Notes: generated by a model not told the origin, from the sequence alone. DNA of 64,000 nucleotides from Gloeocapsopsis crepidinum LEGE 06123 (GCF_015207655.1 NZ_JADEWN010000020.1:1-64000); one strand, 5' to 3'; counted from the stretch's first letter, positions 1-8,678 are shown. Translations and numbers: made by a program.

Positions 1-120
1 GAGATTGAGCATTGGTGGTTTACCCTGAAGAATTGGATGCGGCAACGCTGGGATGAATTTGATAACTTTCGGGATTGTGTTGATGCTGCCTTCAAAGAAT
101 GTCCTAACGTGTATGCGTAG
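1..120 (+). mobile_element. C-terminal end of an IS630-type transposase (cut by window start)
   Basis: The first 39 codons, read in frame 1 to a TAG stop at 118-120, give a peptide starting EIEHWWFTLKNWMRQRWDEF and ending NVYA. The pattern E-I-E-H-W-W followed by a K/R-rich segment and a terminal FRDCVDAAF helix is what I know from the C-terminus of DDE transposases of the IS630/Tc1 group, where the last acidic catalytic residue lies just upstream. Only the tail is present, so I cannot say whether the element is intact. Its stop lies 8 bp from the end of the convergent histidine kinase gene, so the element end must lie very close to, or inside, the kinase 3' end. No terminal inverted repeat was identified. 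Confidence 0.7.
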
Positions 121-128
121 TGCTATAC

Positions 129-1862
129 CTATTCCTTTGCTTGTCGCGATCGCATCGAAGTGACGATTTGAGCAACAACTGCAACCAAATCGTATGGTTC
201 TATAGGTTTGGGTAGATGCTTTTGAAATCCAGCTGCTAGTGCCCGTTGTCGATCTTGAGTGCTAGCATACGCGGTAAGTGCGATCGCCGGAATTTGTCCG
301 CCTTCTAGAGACATAGCCCTAATTTGGCGTATTAGTGCGTAGCCATCAACTTGAGGTAGCCCAATATCAATGACAAGTAAATCTGGCTGGAAACGAGGTA
401 TTGTTTGCAGCGCATCAATTGCAGTGCTTACTGTAGTCACATCAGCTTGATACTGTTCAAGTACAAAACTCACAAACTCTTGTGTGCCCGCGTCATCTTC
501 TACAACTAAAACTTTGGTATGACTTAAGTTGAAGTTTGGTTGAGGCTGTTCGGTATTGACTAGTAACTTTTGAGAAGATGTGATTAGCGGTATTCTGACA
601 GTAAATGCTGAGCCTTGCCCTACACCAGGACTTTGTACTGTAATTGTTCCTCCGTGGGCTTCGACGATTTGGCGAGAGATTGCAAGTCCTAACCCCAAAC
701 CTCCAAAACTGCGTGTAATTGAACTATCTTCTTGACGAAAACGGTCAAATACATAAGGTAGGAAATCAGGATGAATGCCTTGTCCGGTATCACAAACAGT
801 AATTTGAGCATAATGCTCTATACGTTCAAGTTCCACCTGTATACAACCTTTTTCAGGAGTAAACTTAATTGCATTGGAAAGCAAATTCCAGATGACTTGT
901 TGTAGCCTACCTGCATCACCTAAAACCTTCCCTACTGTCGCATTTAGTATTGTTTTAATCTGAATTGACTTGGCTTCTGCTGCAAGGTGAACGGTTTCTA
1001 GCGCATCTGAAATGGGAGTCACTAAGCTCACAGCAGTTAAATTGAGTGTTAGCTTACCTTGAATAATACGTGATATGTCAAGTAGATCGTCAACAAGTTG
1101 CGCCTGACGTTTGGCGTGTTGCTCAATACTTATGAAGGCTTCTTGCAGCTTTGCTGCAGGTAAATCGTTTGATTGTAAAAGTTTTGACCAACCGAGAATA
1201 GGAGTAAGTGGCGTTCTGAGTTCGTGAGAGAGTGTCGCTAAAAATTCATCTTTAACTCGGTTTGCGGCTTCGGCTTCGCTTCGCATTACTTGTTCGCGTT
1301 GTAGAAGGCGATCGCGTTCTTGTTCCATGCGTTTGCGTGTAGTGATTTCGCGCTGAATCGCAATAAAATGAGTAATTGATTGGTTGACATTACGGATTGG
1401 GGTGATATTCCATTCCACAAAAAATTCTGTACCATCTTTGTGATAGTTGATTGCTTCGCCGTGGAATGGTATCCCGTCTAAAAGATGCTGACGTAAATCA
1501 TCGAGTACGCGGCGATCAGTGTTGGTTCCTTGCAGTAAACGAGGAGTTTTGCCTATCACTTCTGCAAGCGCATAACCTGTCATTTGGCTAAAGGCTGGAT
1601 TCACAAAGACAATTTCCGGCCCTGGAGGATCGAGTTTTTCTGTAGTAATGATAATAGAATCGCGCGACTGCTGTACTGCAGATACTAGCAGCCGGATTGT
1701 TTCTTCATTGACTTGTATGTCTCGTAAAGCCGTACTTAATTCCTCTAGTGCTGTCGTAATTTGACTTTGCTGTTGTGAGGGTAATAAGCTGGCGTTCTGT
1801 TGCAGTTCACTCATGCGTGTATTGACATGCTGAATCTGCTTAATAAACTCGTCTCCGTTCAC
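129..1862 (-). CDS. Hybrid sensor histidine kinase (PAS-HisKA-HATPase-receiver)
   Basis: 577 aa cytoplasmic hybrid kinase with no membrane segment. An N-terminal glutamine-rich helical region (about 1-55) is followed by one PAS/PAC domain (about 60-175). Its GKTPRLLQGTNTD segment resembles the LOV consensus but has no flavin-binding Cys. HisKA follows, with phospho-acceptor H213 in LSHELRTP, then a HATPase domain with N-box NLLSNAIKFTPE and G-boxes DTGQG and GGLGLGL, and a C-terminal receiver (about 448-570) with D499 in VIDIGLP, T530 and K552. The predicted start is GTG at 1862 with no clear Shine-Dalgarno; a shorter start at M17 is possible. Ligand and output partner cannot be read from the sequence. 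The 3' end abuts a transposase relic, but the receiver is complete. Confidence 0.9.
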   Translation of the reverse strand: MNGDEFIKQIQHVNTRMSELQQNASLLPSQQQSQITTALEELSTALRDIQVNEETIRLLVSAVQQSRDSIIITTEKLDPPGPEIVFVNPAFSQMTGYALAEVIGKTPRLLQGTNTDRRVLDDLRQHLLDGIPFHGEAINYHKDGTEFFVEWNITPIRNVNQSITHFIAIQREITTRKRMEQERDRLLQREQVMRSEAEAANRVKDEFLATLSHELRTPLTPILGWSKLLQSNDLPAAKLQEAFISIEQHAKRQAQLVDDLLDISRIIQGKLTLNLTAVSLVTPISDALETVHLAAEAKSIQIKTILNATVGKVLGDAGRLQQVIWNLLSNAIKFTPEKGCIQVELERIEHYAQITVCDTGQGIHPDFLPYVFDRFRQEDSSITRSFGGLGLGLAISRQIVEAHGGTITVQSPGVGQGSAFTVRIPLITSSQKLLVNTEQPQPNFNLSHTKVLVVEDDAGTQEFVSFVLEQYQADVTTVSTAIDALQTIPRFQPDLLVIDIGLPQVDGYALIRQIRAMSLEGGQIPAIALTAYASTQDRQRALAAGFQKHLPKPIEPYDLVAVVAQIVTSMRSRQAKE

Positions 1863-2020
1863 TGGAATGGTATCTTAATTTACGTTCACTCTTTATTGTG
1901 AACTATTGTAAACAAGATTATAAGCTCAAGCATTACCACCAAGATAGATTTTAAATAAGTGGGTGAAAATAAATCTGACTTCAAGGCGCGTTAAAAGTTT
2001 TGAGTTTTGAATTTTCTTAA

Positions 2021-2044
2021 CTCATAACTCAACACTCATAACTC
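2021..2044. repeat. Short direct repeat CTCATAACTC x2
   Basis: Two copies of CTCATAACTC start 14 bp apart (2021 and 2035) in the intergenic region downstream of cysK and upstream of the histidine kinase. Short A/T-rich direct repeats of this kind are frequent in cyanobacterial intergenic DNA. No function is evident. Confidence 0.5.
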
Positions 2045-2069
2045 CCTATTACCCATGACCAAATTAACT

Positions 2070-3047
2070 TCAATTATCAGCGCTGACTCCAACTAAAGCA
2101 GGTTCTGGTTGTTCGACTTCTCTAAACATGGGTGTACTTAAGTAGCGTTCGCCAAAACTCGGTTGAATCATCACAATCAACTTTCCGGCATTTTCTGGGC
2201 GTTTTGCAACTCGAACTGCTACAGCTAAAGCTGCACCAGAGGAAATGCCTGATAACAATCCTTCTTCGCGCGCTAAACGGCGACCGTAATTTATGGCATC
2301 ATCGTCTTTGACTGTGATAATTTCATCAATCAAGTCTGTACGTAAGATTTCTGGGATAAATCCCGCACCGATTCCTTGAATTTTGTGTCCTCCAGGATTG
2401 CCACCAGAAAGCACTGGGCTAGCAATCGGTTCTACAGCGATCGCCTGAAAACTTGGTTTACGTGCTTTGATAACTTCAGCTACTCCAGTCAGCGTACCGC
2501 CTGTTCCTACACCGGAAACCAGAATATCAACTTCACCATCAGTATCATTCCAAATCTCTTCGGCAGTTGTCTCGCGATGAATTTGAGGATTTGCCGGATT
2601 GCGAAATTGCTGTGGCATGAATGAATTAGGAGTTTTCGCCGCAATTTCTTCCGCACGGGCGATCGCACCTCGCATTCCTTGCGTGCCTGATGTCAGAATC
2701 AATTCTACACCATAAGCTTTGAGCATTGTTTGCCGTTCTATGCTCATTGTATCAGGCATCGTTACAATCAACCGATAACCTTTAGCGGCTGCCACCATTG
2801 CTAAAGCAATACCCGTATTACCCGAAGTTGGCTCTACTAGTACGGTTTTTCCAGGTTCAATTAAACCAGCTTCCTCAGCTGCTGCAATCATACTGACACC
2901 AATGCGATCTTTCACAGAAGCAGCGGGGTTCATTCCTTCTAATTTGACCACAATTCGTGCGACACACTCTTCTGAGTGCGGAATTCGATTGAGTTGCACT
3001 AAGGGTGTTCGACCAACTAATTGAGTAATATCTTGAGCAATTCGCAT
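2070..3047 (-). CDS. cysK: Cysteine synthase A (O-acetylserine sulfhydrylase)
   Basis: 325 aa, the normal length for the family. This PLP enzyme makes L-cysteine from O-acetylserine and sulfide, the last step of assimilatory sulfate reduction, in the cytoplasm. The PLP-binding lysine is K46 in [11 protein letters not shown]. The substrate loop T-S-G-N-T-G (74-79) and the phosphate-binding GVGTGGT loop are intact, and the conserved GIGAGFIP segment is present. The ATG start at 3047 fits family alignments. It is divergent from cysH, with a 349-bp intergenic region that probably carries both promoters and a motif found again at 33.3 kb. Nothing looks damaged. Confidence 0.96.
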   Translation of the reverse strand: MRIAQDITQLVGRTPLVQLNRIPHSEECVARIVVKLEGMNPAASVKDRIGVSMIAAAEEAGLIEPGKTVLVEPTSGNTGIALAMVAAAKGYRLIVTMPDTMSIERQTMLKAYGVELILTSGTQGMRGAIARAEEIAAKTPNSFMPQQFRNPANPQIHRETTAEEIWNDTDGEVDILVSGVGTGGTLTGVAEVIKARKPSFQAIAVEPIASPVLSGGNPGGHKIQGIGAGFIPEILRTDLIDEIITVKDDDAINYGRRLAREEGLLSGISSGAALAVAVRVAKRPENAGKLIVMIQPSFGERYLSTPMFREVEQPEPALVGVSADN

Positions 3048-3396
3048 CGTCTTATAGGCTCTATCAGCCCCAGCTTAACAGGTAGTTCTATTATACTCCG
3101 GTTCTCCGATAGGTTTTTAGTGTTTTAATGCTTGCTTTGGATTTCCTTCTATGTCATACTTTGAATTGCTCAAGAAAATAAAATACGATATTCCTACCAA
3201 AATACCGTAGATTAGAATAGGATAGGATACCCAGAATCAGCAAAAAACTTTGTCAAAGTGAACAAGGAGTGGCACTAAGCGATCGCTATTGCCACCACAA
3301 AGCTTGAGAAGCTTGGACTTGTAACGATGTGACAGCAGCGCAAGCAGATGTTGGGTGTAATTTTGCCGCAAGAGAAACGATCAAAAAAAGCTAACT
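3048..3396. other. Divergent cysK-cysH intergenic region
   Basis: This 349-bp gap holds no ORF I believe in. It should contain the two divergent promoters of cysK (left) and cysH (right). The notable element is the 30-bp motif at 3181-3210 (separate entry). Just after it lies a GA/TA-rich stretch (AATAGGATAGGATACC), and a HIP1 octamer sits near 3280. No convincing transcription start or -10 box could be fixed by eye. Confidence 0.5.
3181..3210 (+). promoter_or_regulatory. Putative sulfur-gene operator, copy 1
   Basis: A 30-bp segment built as AAATACG-N-TATTCCTACC-N-A-NN-TACCG-N-AG. It matches 25 of 30 positions with 33319-33348. It contains an imperfect dyad (CGATA...TACCG) and lies midway between divergent cysK and cysH. 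The TTCCTACC core recalls sites of Rrf2-type cysteine regulators such as CymR, but the assignment to a regulator is inference. The conservation between two distant intergenic sites is what is directly seen. Confidence 0.55.
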
Positions 3397-4125
3397 ATGC
3401 TCCTTCAAGATGTCGCACCAAAAACAACAGACAGCTTTGATTTAGACAACCTGAATCAGCGCTTTGCCAGTGTTCATCCAATTAATATCCTGGCATGGTG
3501 CTTAGAAAACTTGCGCCCAGGTTTAATTCAAAGTAGTGCTTTTAATGTTAATGGTATGGCAATTATGCATATGCTGTACCAAATTGCTCCCAATCCTCCA
3601 GTGCCAGTTTTATTTCTGGATACGCTACACCACTTTCCAGAAACATTGGTGCTTGTGCGCGACGCTCAAAAGCTTTATGAATTAGATTTACACATTTATC
3701 GAGTTCCTGATGCCGACTCGCGGGAAAGTTTTGCGGTGCGCTACGGAGAATCGCTGTGGGAAAAAGATTTTGAAAAGTACCACTACTTAACAAAAGTTGA
3801 GCCACTCCAGCGGGGCTTGCGCGAGTTAGGTGCAACGGCTTGGATTACCGGAAGACGCCGCGATCAATCGTCAACGCGATCGCAAACTCCAATTTTTGAA
3901 CGAGACAAACACGGACGCCTGAAGATTAACCCGTTAGCAAGTTGGACACGCCAGGATGTGTGGAAGTATGTCATGAGACATAGCGTTCTTTACAATCCAC
4001 TACACGATCGAGGTTATCCGAGTATTGGCGACGAACCAACAACAACACCAGTAGGCACTGGTGAAGATGAACGTGCAGGACGTTGGCGAGGTATGGGGAA
4101 AACAGAATGTGGTATCCATCTATAA
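3397..4125 (+). CDS. cysH: Phosphoadenylyl-sulfate (PAPS) reductase
   Basis: 242 aa. It reduces PAPS to sulfite with thioredoxin in assimilatory sulfate reduction. Visible family marks are the LDTLHHFPET segment near residue 75, the GRRRDQSSTR substrate-binding motif near 152-161, the LxxWTRQDVW segment, and the C-terminal E-C-G-I-H-L whose Cys (C238) is the catalytic nucleophile. The Cys pairs that ligate the [4Fe-4S] cluster in APS reductases are absent, so this is the PAPS-specific, cluster-free type. It is divergently arranged with cysK, so two sulfur-assimilation genes share one control region. Immediately downstream lies a destroyed Crp-family regulator gene. Confidence 0.95.
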   Translation: MLLQDVAPKTTDSFDLDNLNQRFASVHPINILAWCLENLRPGLIQSSAFNVNGMAIMHMLYQIAPNPPVPVLFLDTLHHFPETLVLVRDAQKLYELDLHIYRVPDADSRESFAVRYGESLWEKDFEKYHYLTKVEPLQRGLRELGATAWITGRRRDQSSTRSQTPIFERDKHGRLKINPLASWTRQDVWKYVMRHSVLYNPLHDRGYPSIGDEPTTTPVGTGEDERAGRWRGMGKTECGIHL

Positions 4126-4199
4126 ACTTAACTTTGACACGTAAGATTCATATGCCACCAAGGCGATCGCATTTATCGTACTACTACTGACAACTAGCT

Positions 4200-4693
4200 A
4201 TGACTACTGTTGTTGCGCCTCAGTCTTCTCCGAAATTTGCACGTCGCAGTTTTCTTCCATTGAAGCGCGACCAACTTTGGTTCGTCAAAACGGGAGCAGT
4301 TCGCATTTTAACTATTCTTTGAGGAAGGAACATACGTTACATTGGGATTATGGGGACTAGGAGATGTTGCTGGCAAAAACTTATCACTAGCTGACCCTTT
4401 GTATATTGAATGTTTGACTTGTGTAGAAGCAACCTTGTTACCAGCCGACAAGCGAAAACAGCACTTTTGTACTTACTGGCTTGGTTAGCTAAACGGTTGA
4501 TCAAGAAGTTGAGCAAGGACAACTTATTGATTTACGCTTAACGCATTAAGACATTGCCGAACTGCTTGGATTAACTCGCGTCACATTCACAAGGTTACTC
4601 AGTAACTTTGAAAAGCAAGGCATGATTCGGCGCCAAGGTCGGTAATTTATTGTTTTACAAGATCAACCACCGTTCTGGCACTACGCAATTTAA
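4200..4693 (+). pseudogene. Decayed Crp/Fnr-family transcription regulator
   Basis: The reading frame starts MTTVVAPQSSPKFARRSFLP at an ATG at 4200 and runs into a TGA near 4320. The frame then shifts, giving a cyclic-nucleotide-binding-like stretch (YVTLGLWGLGDVAGKNLSLA, then YIECLTCVEATLLP). After another break, a winged-HTH remnant reads DIAELLGLTRVTFTRLLSNF and EKQGMIRRQGR. At least two TAA codons sit where Gln (CAA) is expected, plus two or more frame changes, so it cannot make a full protein. Crp-family regulator CysR controls sulfur genes in Synechococcus; the position beside cysH makes a CysR-like origin plausible, but this is inference. Confidence 0.75.
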
Positions 4694-4708
4694 AGATGTG
4701 TAGAGAAA

Positions 4709-4972
4709 ATGGCTGAACTCCACGAAGTCAGAGGAAGCCCCGTCGTTGTACAGTGGGGTCTCTCTGATCAAAGCAATCAAAATCACGCTTGCTGTGGATC
4801 ATGTTATGCATCGCCAGCAGAAGCAATGCAAGCCGAACGCGATAAGCTGCTGTATACAATTGCCCTCTACACAGGTACGGGAGTAGACTTTGGTCAAGAA
4901 CCTGTAGGTTCATTGCGTGCCCACGAAATGCGCTATCCTGGCGGAGACTGTACTTCTGATATTTGGGTATAG
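4709..4972 (+). CDS. Small Cys-containing protein of unknown function
   Basis: 87 aa, no signal peptide or membrane segment. It carries a C-C-G-S-C cluster (C28, C29, C32) and a lone C81 near the C-terminus in YPGGDCTSDIWV, then a predicted helix (SPAEAMQAERDKLLYTIALY). The Cys arrangement could bind a metal or take part in redox chemistry, but I do not recognise the family. It starts 16 bp after the dead Crp regulator and follows cysH on the same strand, so it may once have been co-transcribed with them. Codon use looks normal, and the antisense ORF here is a shadow. Confidence 0.6.
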   Translation: MAELHEVRGSPVVVQWGLSDQSNQNHACCGSCYASPAEAMQAERDKLLYTIALYTGTGVDFGQEPVGSLRAHEMRYPGGDCTSDIWV

Positions 4973-5181
4973 CTGATATTAGTTTGAAGGGAGTTACATA
5001 AAAAGCTTCTCCTGTCAAAAATTTCGGATATTTTTTTTTGCTAGCAACTTAGCCAAGGGTCATTGCAGTGACACCAGCAAGAAACCTGAAGAAAAGAACA
5101 AACTTTTTGTCTTGAAGATTTTATTAGGAATAAGCAATCGCACAAAGCGATCGCAACTTCTATAAAATGTTACTTTAAAAT

Positions 5182-5793
5182 TTAGCGATATCCTGGGTCA
5201 CTTTCTTCTGGGCTAGCGCCTCTGAGTAAAGAATCATTTGGCAAATCTGGTGTTGGAGTACTTTGCTCAGTAGTAGTAGTACCTGTAGATGTAGGATTTG
5301 AAATTGGTTGTTGGATGGAGTTAGTCCCTGATGGAGAAGGTTGCGGAACCGAACTATCAACAGATGTCGGATTTGAAACTGATTGCTCAATATTAGGGCT
5401 AGGAAAAGCCGAAAGAGGGCTTTGGTTTGGTTCTGCGGGCTTGTAGAAGCCTAGCAATACTGCTGAAGTACGAAAATATCGCGTCCACTGCTGGATTCCT
5501 ATTTGCTTTTGCCAGTCAGCACGGGAAATTCTAGAAGATAGAAGCGGAACTTGCTGTCCATTGCGCTCACCTAAAATATGAACAGAAACTTCAGTGACGT
5601 TATCTTCAGCAAATCCTTGATCAACTAGGTTTGTCGCTAAAGATTCTGCTTGTTGCATCAATGTTGCAAAAGTTTGATTAGGCTCAGATTTTAGCGTGTG
5701 ATTTATTCTCATTACTTCTGCTGCTGCTGGAGCAGCTAGTATACTCCAGCAGAGTAGAGATGCACCTAGAATATTCCAATGACGTATATCCAT
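5182..5793 (-). CDS. Secreted protein of unknown function with Ser/Thr/Pro-rich tail
   Basis: 203 aa. An N-terminal signal peptide (hydrophobic ILGASLLCWSILAAPAAA, likely cut after AAA) is followed by a folded domain (about 25-120) containing FATLMQQAESLATNLVDQGF and EVSVHILGERNGQQVPLLS. The second half is low complexity, rich in Ser, Thr, Pro, Gln and Asn. I know this layout from uncharacterised cyanobacterial exported proteins; no enzyme motif is visible. The gene is third in an operon with the amine oxidase and RidA genes (5-bp gap to RidA), so it is probably co-expressed and acts outside the cytoplasm. Confidence 0.8.
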   Translation of the reverse strand: MDIRHWNILGASLLCWSILAAPAAAEVMRINHTLKSEPNQTFATLMQQAESLATNLVDQGFAEDNVTEVSVHILGERNGQQVPLLSSRISRADWQKQIGIQQWTRYFRTSAVLLGFYKPAEPNQSPLSAFPSPNIEQSVSNPTSVDSSVPQPSPSGTNSIQQPISNPTSTGTTTTEQSTPTPDLPNDSLLRGASPEESDPGYR

Positions 5794-5798
5794 TGCTG

Positions 5799-6386
5799 TT
5801 AATGGAATAATAAATGAATGGGGAACGACTTACCAAGTTTAGGATAGACAGCAACCGCTTCAATTTCAATTAACCAGTCTGGATTAACAAGTCCTGCAAC
5901 CGCAAGCGTTGAACGTGCTACTTTTACAGGATTTGTCGGGTTGTTAAAGAATTGCGCGTAAGCATCAAACCAACCTTGGTAATCAACGATGTTGTTTTGG
6001 AATGGGTCAGCTACAAGGTAAACACGAAGATAGATTACATCCGATAAACTCAAACCAGATTCCTGTAAAAGCGACTGAATGCGCTCTAAAGTACCAACTG
6101 CTTGAGTTTTGGTATCTCCATAACGCTCGCGGCTACCAGCTGGTGCGTTTGGATCTATCACTGGTGGCACTGTACCACTCGTCCAAAAGTAAGCCTTAAT
6201 GGGAGGAACCGCAACAGCCGAAGAAATTGGCGATTCGGGTGAACCAAAAAATGTCACCATCCAAGGTGCCGTTTTTACTGCTGCTTGCACATCAACACCA
6301 AGAAGACCTATTAAAAGTATGCTGACACAAAGACTCAGAATTAACCAACGACCTAGTTTGAAAACTCGGCTAAAATATCGTTTCAT
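5799..6386 (-). CDS. Exported RidA/YjgF-family imine deaminase
   Basis: 195 aa. An N-terminal signal or anchor (hydrophobic LILSLCVSILLIGLLG, about 15-31) precedes a RidA domain (about 45-185) with AYFWTSGTVPP, LERIQSLLQESGLSLSDVI, LRVYLVAD and a C-terminal IEIEAVAVYP. RidA proteins hydrolyse reactive imines and enamines formed by amino-acid-metabolising enzymes. Most are cytosolic and about 130 aa; this one is long because of its export signal. It lies 77 bp downstream of an exported flavin amine oxidase whose product is an imine, which gives a strong functional rationale. The start ATG is preceded by AAGGAAA at good spacing. Confidence 0.85.
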   Translation of the reverse strand: MKRYFSRVFKLGRWLILSLCVSILLIGLLGVDVQAAVKTAPWMVTFFGSPESPISSAVAVPPIKAYFWTSGTVPPVIDPNAPAGSRERYGDTKTQAVGTLERIQSLLQESGLSLSDVIYLRVYLVADPFQNNIVDYQGWFDAYAQFFNNPTNPVKVARSTLAVAGLVNPDWLIEIEAVAVYPKLGKSFPIHLLFH

Positions 6387-6463
6387 CGCTCTTGTTTCCT
6401 TGTGATTACTAATGCTTGCGAATTAAGTTAAGAAGTGTTTTCATCAACTTTCCTTGACATGTG

Positions 6464-8014
6464 CTATGCCAAGGCATTGATTTTGGCGGTAACTAAACGC
6501 GCTGATTCAAAAGCACCCGCCATCCATCCGGTAAGATAGCTGAGATGTTCTCCGGCTAAGTAGATATTGCCGTCGGGTTCGTTTAGCCTGGGATAGTATT
6601 GCGTTCTGACGTCAGTGGTGTAACTTGCCCATCCCCCTAAGCTATAAGGAATGTTTGACCAGAAAAGGGCAAGACCGTTTTCAAAGTGATTTTTATATTG
6701 AGGATGAATTTTACTGCCTTGTTCTATGGCTAAAGAGACTCGCTCTTGGGGTGACAATGCCCCTACATTAGCTGCAGTAGAACCAAAGTTGTAATATCCC
6801 AACATGACGCCTTTACGAGAAAGATAATCATTTGAGGGATACCAGATTTGATTAATATCTTGGTTAGTCCAGCTAATGCCACCAAAAATATTTTCGTCTT
6901 CTTCCCAGAAGCGGCGATTGAACTGCAAGCCACTCTTACCAGTCACAGCATAAGCTACACTGGCGATCGCTTCTTTCATGTCTGGGGAAAAATCTGAGGG
7001 AATATCTCTCAACACTGATAAGGGAATTGTACAGATGCAATAATCGCCGCGAATACGACGTTGTCCAGAGCGATCGGTATAGACAATACCTACCCCATCA
7101 GGTAATTTACGAATTTCTTTAACAACTGCCTCGTAATTAATCGAGTTACCCACACGGCGTTCAAAAGCTTTAGCGATTTGATCCATTCCTCCAACAGGTT
7201 GGAACATAGTCATCTGCTGATCGAAGCCCCATTCAAACGCTTCATTACCAGCAAAACCTAGTTGAAGCAACGCACTCAAATCATAGGGATCGGCAACTTC
7301 TCCTGGTTGTAAGCCTGCACCTTGTGGTGTGGCATAGCCACGACGGCTTGATCCTTGGTAAAACAAGTCAGGATCGAGACCGCCATATGTGCGTAAAAAT
7401 TCAATCAGTCTTTCTTTATCTTCCGTTGTTAGCGATGCATTGAGCGCGTTTTGATTGATGCTTTTAGCAAGGAGTTCAGAGATATACCCGCGCATATCAG
7501 TAACGGCTTCGCGGACATGAACTTTTTGTCCTGACAAAGGACCAGCGTTTTCTTGATAAAAATATTGTTGGCGACTCAGGTTAACAATAACTTCTAGCTC
7601 AACACCAAGTTCTTTGCAGTAGTCTATCGTGACATGGTGGTAAGGAATTCGCGCAGGTCCAGGATTGAAATACAAACCGCGATCAAATTGCACTGTTTGC
7701 GTTGTGCCATTGATTTCGGTTAATGTGTCACCACCACGCAAAGTCCAGCATCTACCCCCAGCACGCGATCGCGCTTCTAAAATGACGCATTCATAACCTA
7801 CTTTACCTAACTCATAAGCCGCAGCCATTCCCGCCAAGCCTGCACCAAGAATAATCACGCGCTTGCGACTACCTCGGCGCTGCAACCGAAAGGGTCCTGT
7901 TTGGGATGGTACCTGTGCAGTAGCTGGTTGTTCTAGTAAATCCAAAGCTTTCATTGCAGCATATGCTGAGCCTGCTGACGCAGCAACTGCCGTTATGAAG
8001 TCTCTTCTCTTCAT
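6464..8014 (-). CDS. Tat-exported flavin amine oxidase
   Basis: 516 aa from the preferred ATG at 8014. The frame is open up to 8062, but the inner start has a good GAGGGG Shine-Dalgarno and puts a twin-arginine signal (MKRRDFITAVAASAG) at the very N-terminus. The FAD-binding Rossmann motif GAGLAG is at 57-62, followed by VILEARSRAGGRCW, and the C-terminal FAD motif reads IYLAGEHLSYLTGWMAGAFE. This is the monoamine/L-amino-acid oxidase superfamily: it oxidises an amine to an imine, reducing O2 to H2O2. Export folded with FAD through Tat fits. It heads an operon with exported RidA and a secreted protein. The substrate cannot be read from the sequence. Confidence 0.9.
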   Translation of the reverse strand: MKRRDFITAVAASAGSAYAAMKALDLLEQPATAQVPSQTGPFRLQRRGSRKRVIILGAGLAGMAAAYELGKVGYECVILEARSRAGGRCWTLRGGDTLTEINGTTQTVQFDRGLYFNPGPARIPYHHVTIDYCKELGVELEVIVNLSRQQYFYQENAGPLSGQKVHVREAVTDMRGYISELLAKSINQNALNASLTTEDKERLIEFLRTYGGLDPDLFYQGSSRRGYATPQGAGLQPGEVADPYDLSALLQLGFAGNEAFEWGFDQQMTMFQPVGGMDQIAKAFERRVGNSINYEAVVKEIRKLPDGVGIVYTDRSGQRRIRGDYCICTIPLSVLRDIPSDFSPDMKEAIASVAYAVTGKSGLQFNRRFWEEDENIFGGISWTNQDINQIWYPSNDYLSRKGVMLGYYNFGSTAANVGALSPQERVSLAIEQGSKIHPQYKNHFENGLALFWSNIPYSLGGWASYTTDVRTQYYPRLNEPDGNIYLAGEHLSYLTGWMAGAFESARLVTAKINALA

Positions 8015-8678
8015 AAACTGCCCCTCACTATTTTCTTGCAAGCGGATACCTAAATTAGGCATTTTCCGCTAGGAATCTTTTTGCAGCAGATTGCTGCACT
8101 CGACTTGATATGACAAGACAATATATGTAGTACTGGTGAAAAAGTGTCTTTTATTTAACAGTTTTTCTATAAATATCAATCATTGTTACCAAATATTTGT
8201 AACAGTTTTTTGCTAAAAGAATATTTTTTTTCTTTCTGTTTTAAAACTACGAAAATGTTATTTCTGAGACAGTTTATGAGCATTAAAAACTGATTTTATA
8301 GAACTTTTACTTATTATTTTTTATAGACTAATTTACTCTATCAATACATAGTTATAACTAGATAACTATTGAAATGGACATATTTATATTTAAAGATGTA
8401 GGCTGGTATACTTATCTAAATAAATCTAAATGAAGTTGATAATTATATTTACTTGCAAGTAAATAGATCTATGTTATGTTCACTCAAATTAACTATTTAT
8501 TTTGCTCTGAGATTGCTATACATTAGATGAGTAGAGAGTGCGCTATATGAGAAAATAATGTACAGTAGCTACTATTCAATTATGCTGAAGTAGCAATTGT
8601 GAAAAGAGAAATTATTGAAACACTGTAATAATAGTATTTTTCGGTGTTTCGCGTAGTTCAAATCTAATAACTGATAAC
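8015..8678. other. AT-rich gap upstream of the amine oxidase operon
   Basis: About 660 bp of very AT-rich DNA with no believable ORF. It should contain the promoter of the amine oxidase operon at its left edge. The only clear structure is the 20-bp perfect palindrome at 8446-8465 (separate entry). To its right lie two pseudogenes. Confidence 0.5.
8446..8465. promoter_or_regulatory. 20-bp perfect palindrome, probable operator
   Basis: TATTTACTTGCAAGTAAATA is its own reverse complement over all 20 positions, with core TACTTGCAAGTA. Perfect palindromes of this form are typical of dimeric repressors (MarR, HxlR or TetR type). It sits about 430 bp upstream of the amine oxidase operon and about 215 bp from the end of a dead SDR gene. 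No repressor gene is adjacent, so the regulator is unknown. Confidence 0.55.

Noticed and set aside
129-1862. Kinase PAS domain as a LOV blue-light receptor
   Set aside because: The LOV signature Cys is absent; the segment reads TPRLLQ where LOV has N-C-R-F-L-Q.
3397-4125. CysH as an Fe-S APS reductase
   Set aside because: The extra Cys pairs of APS reductases are missing; only the C-terminal catalytic Cys is present.
4337-4522. 61-codon minus-strand ORF
   Set aside because: It is antisense to the Crp-family pseudogene and shows no recognisable protein.
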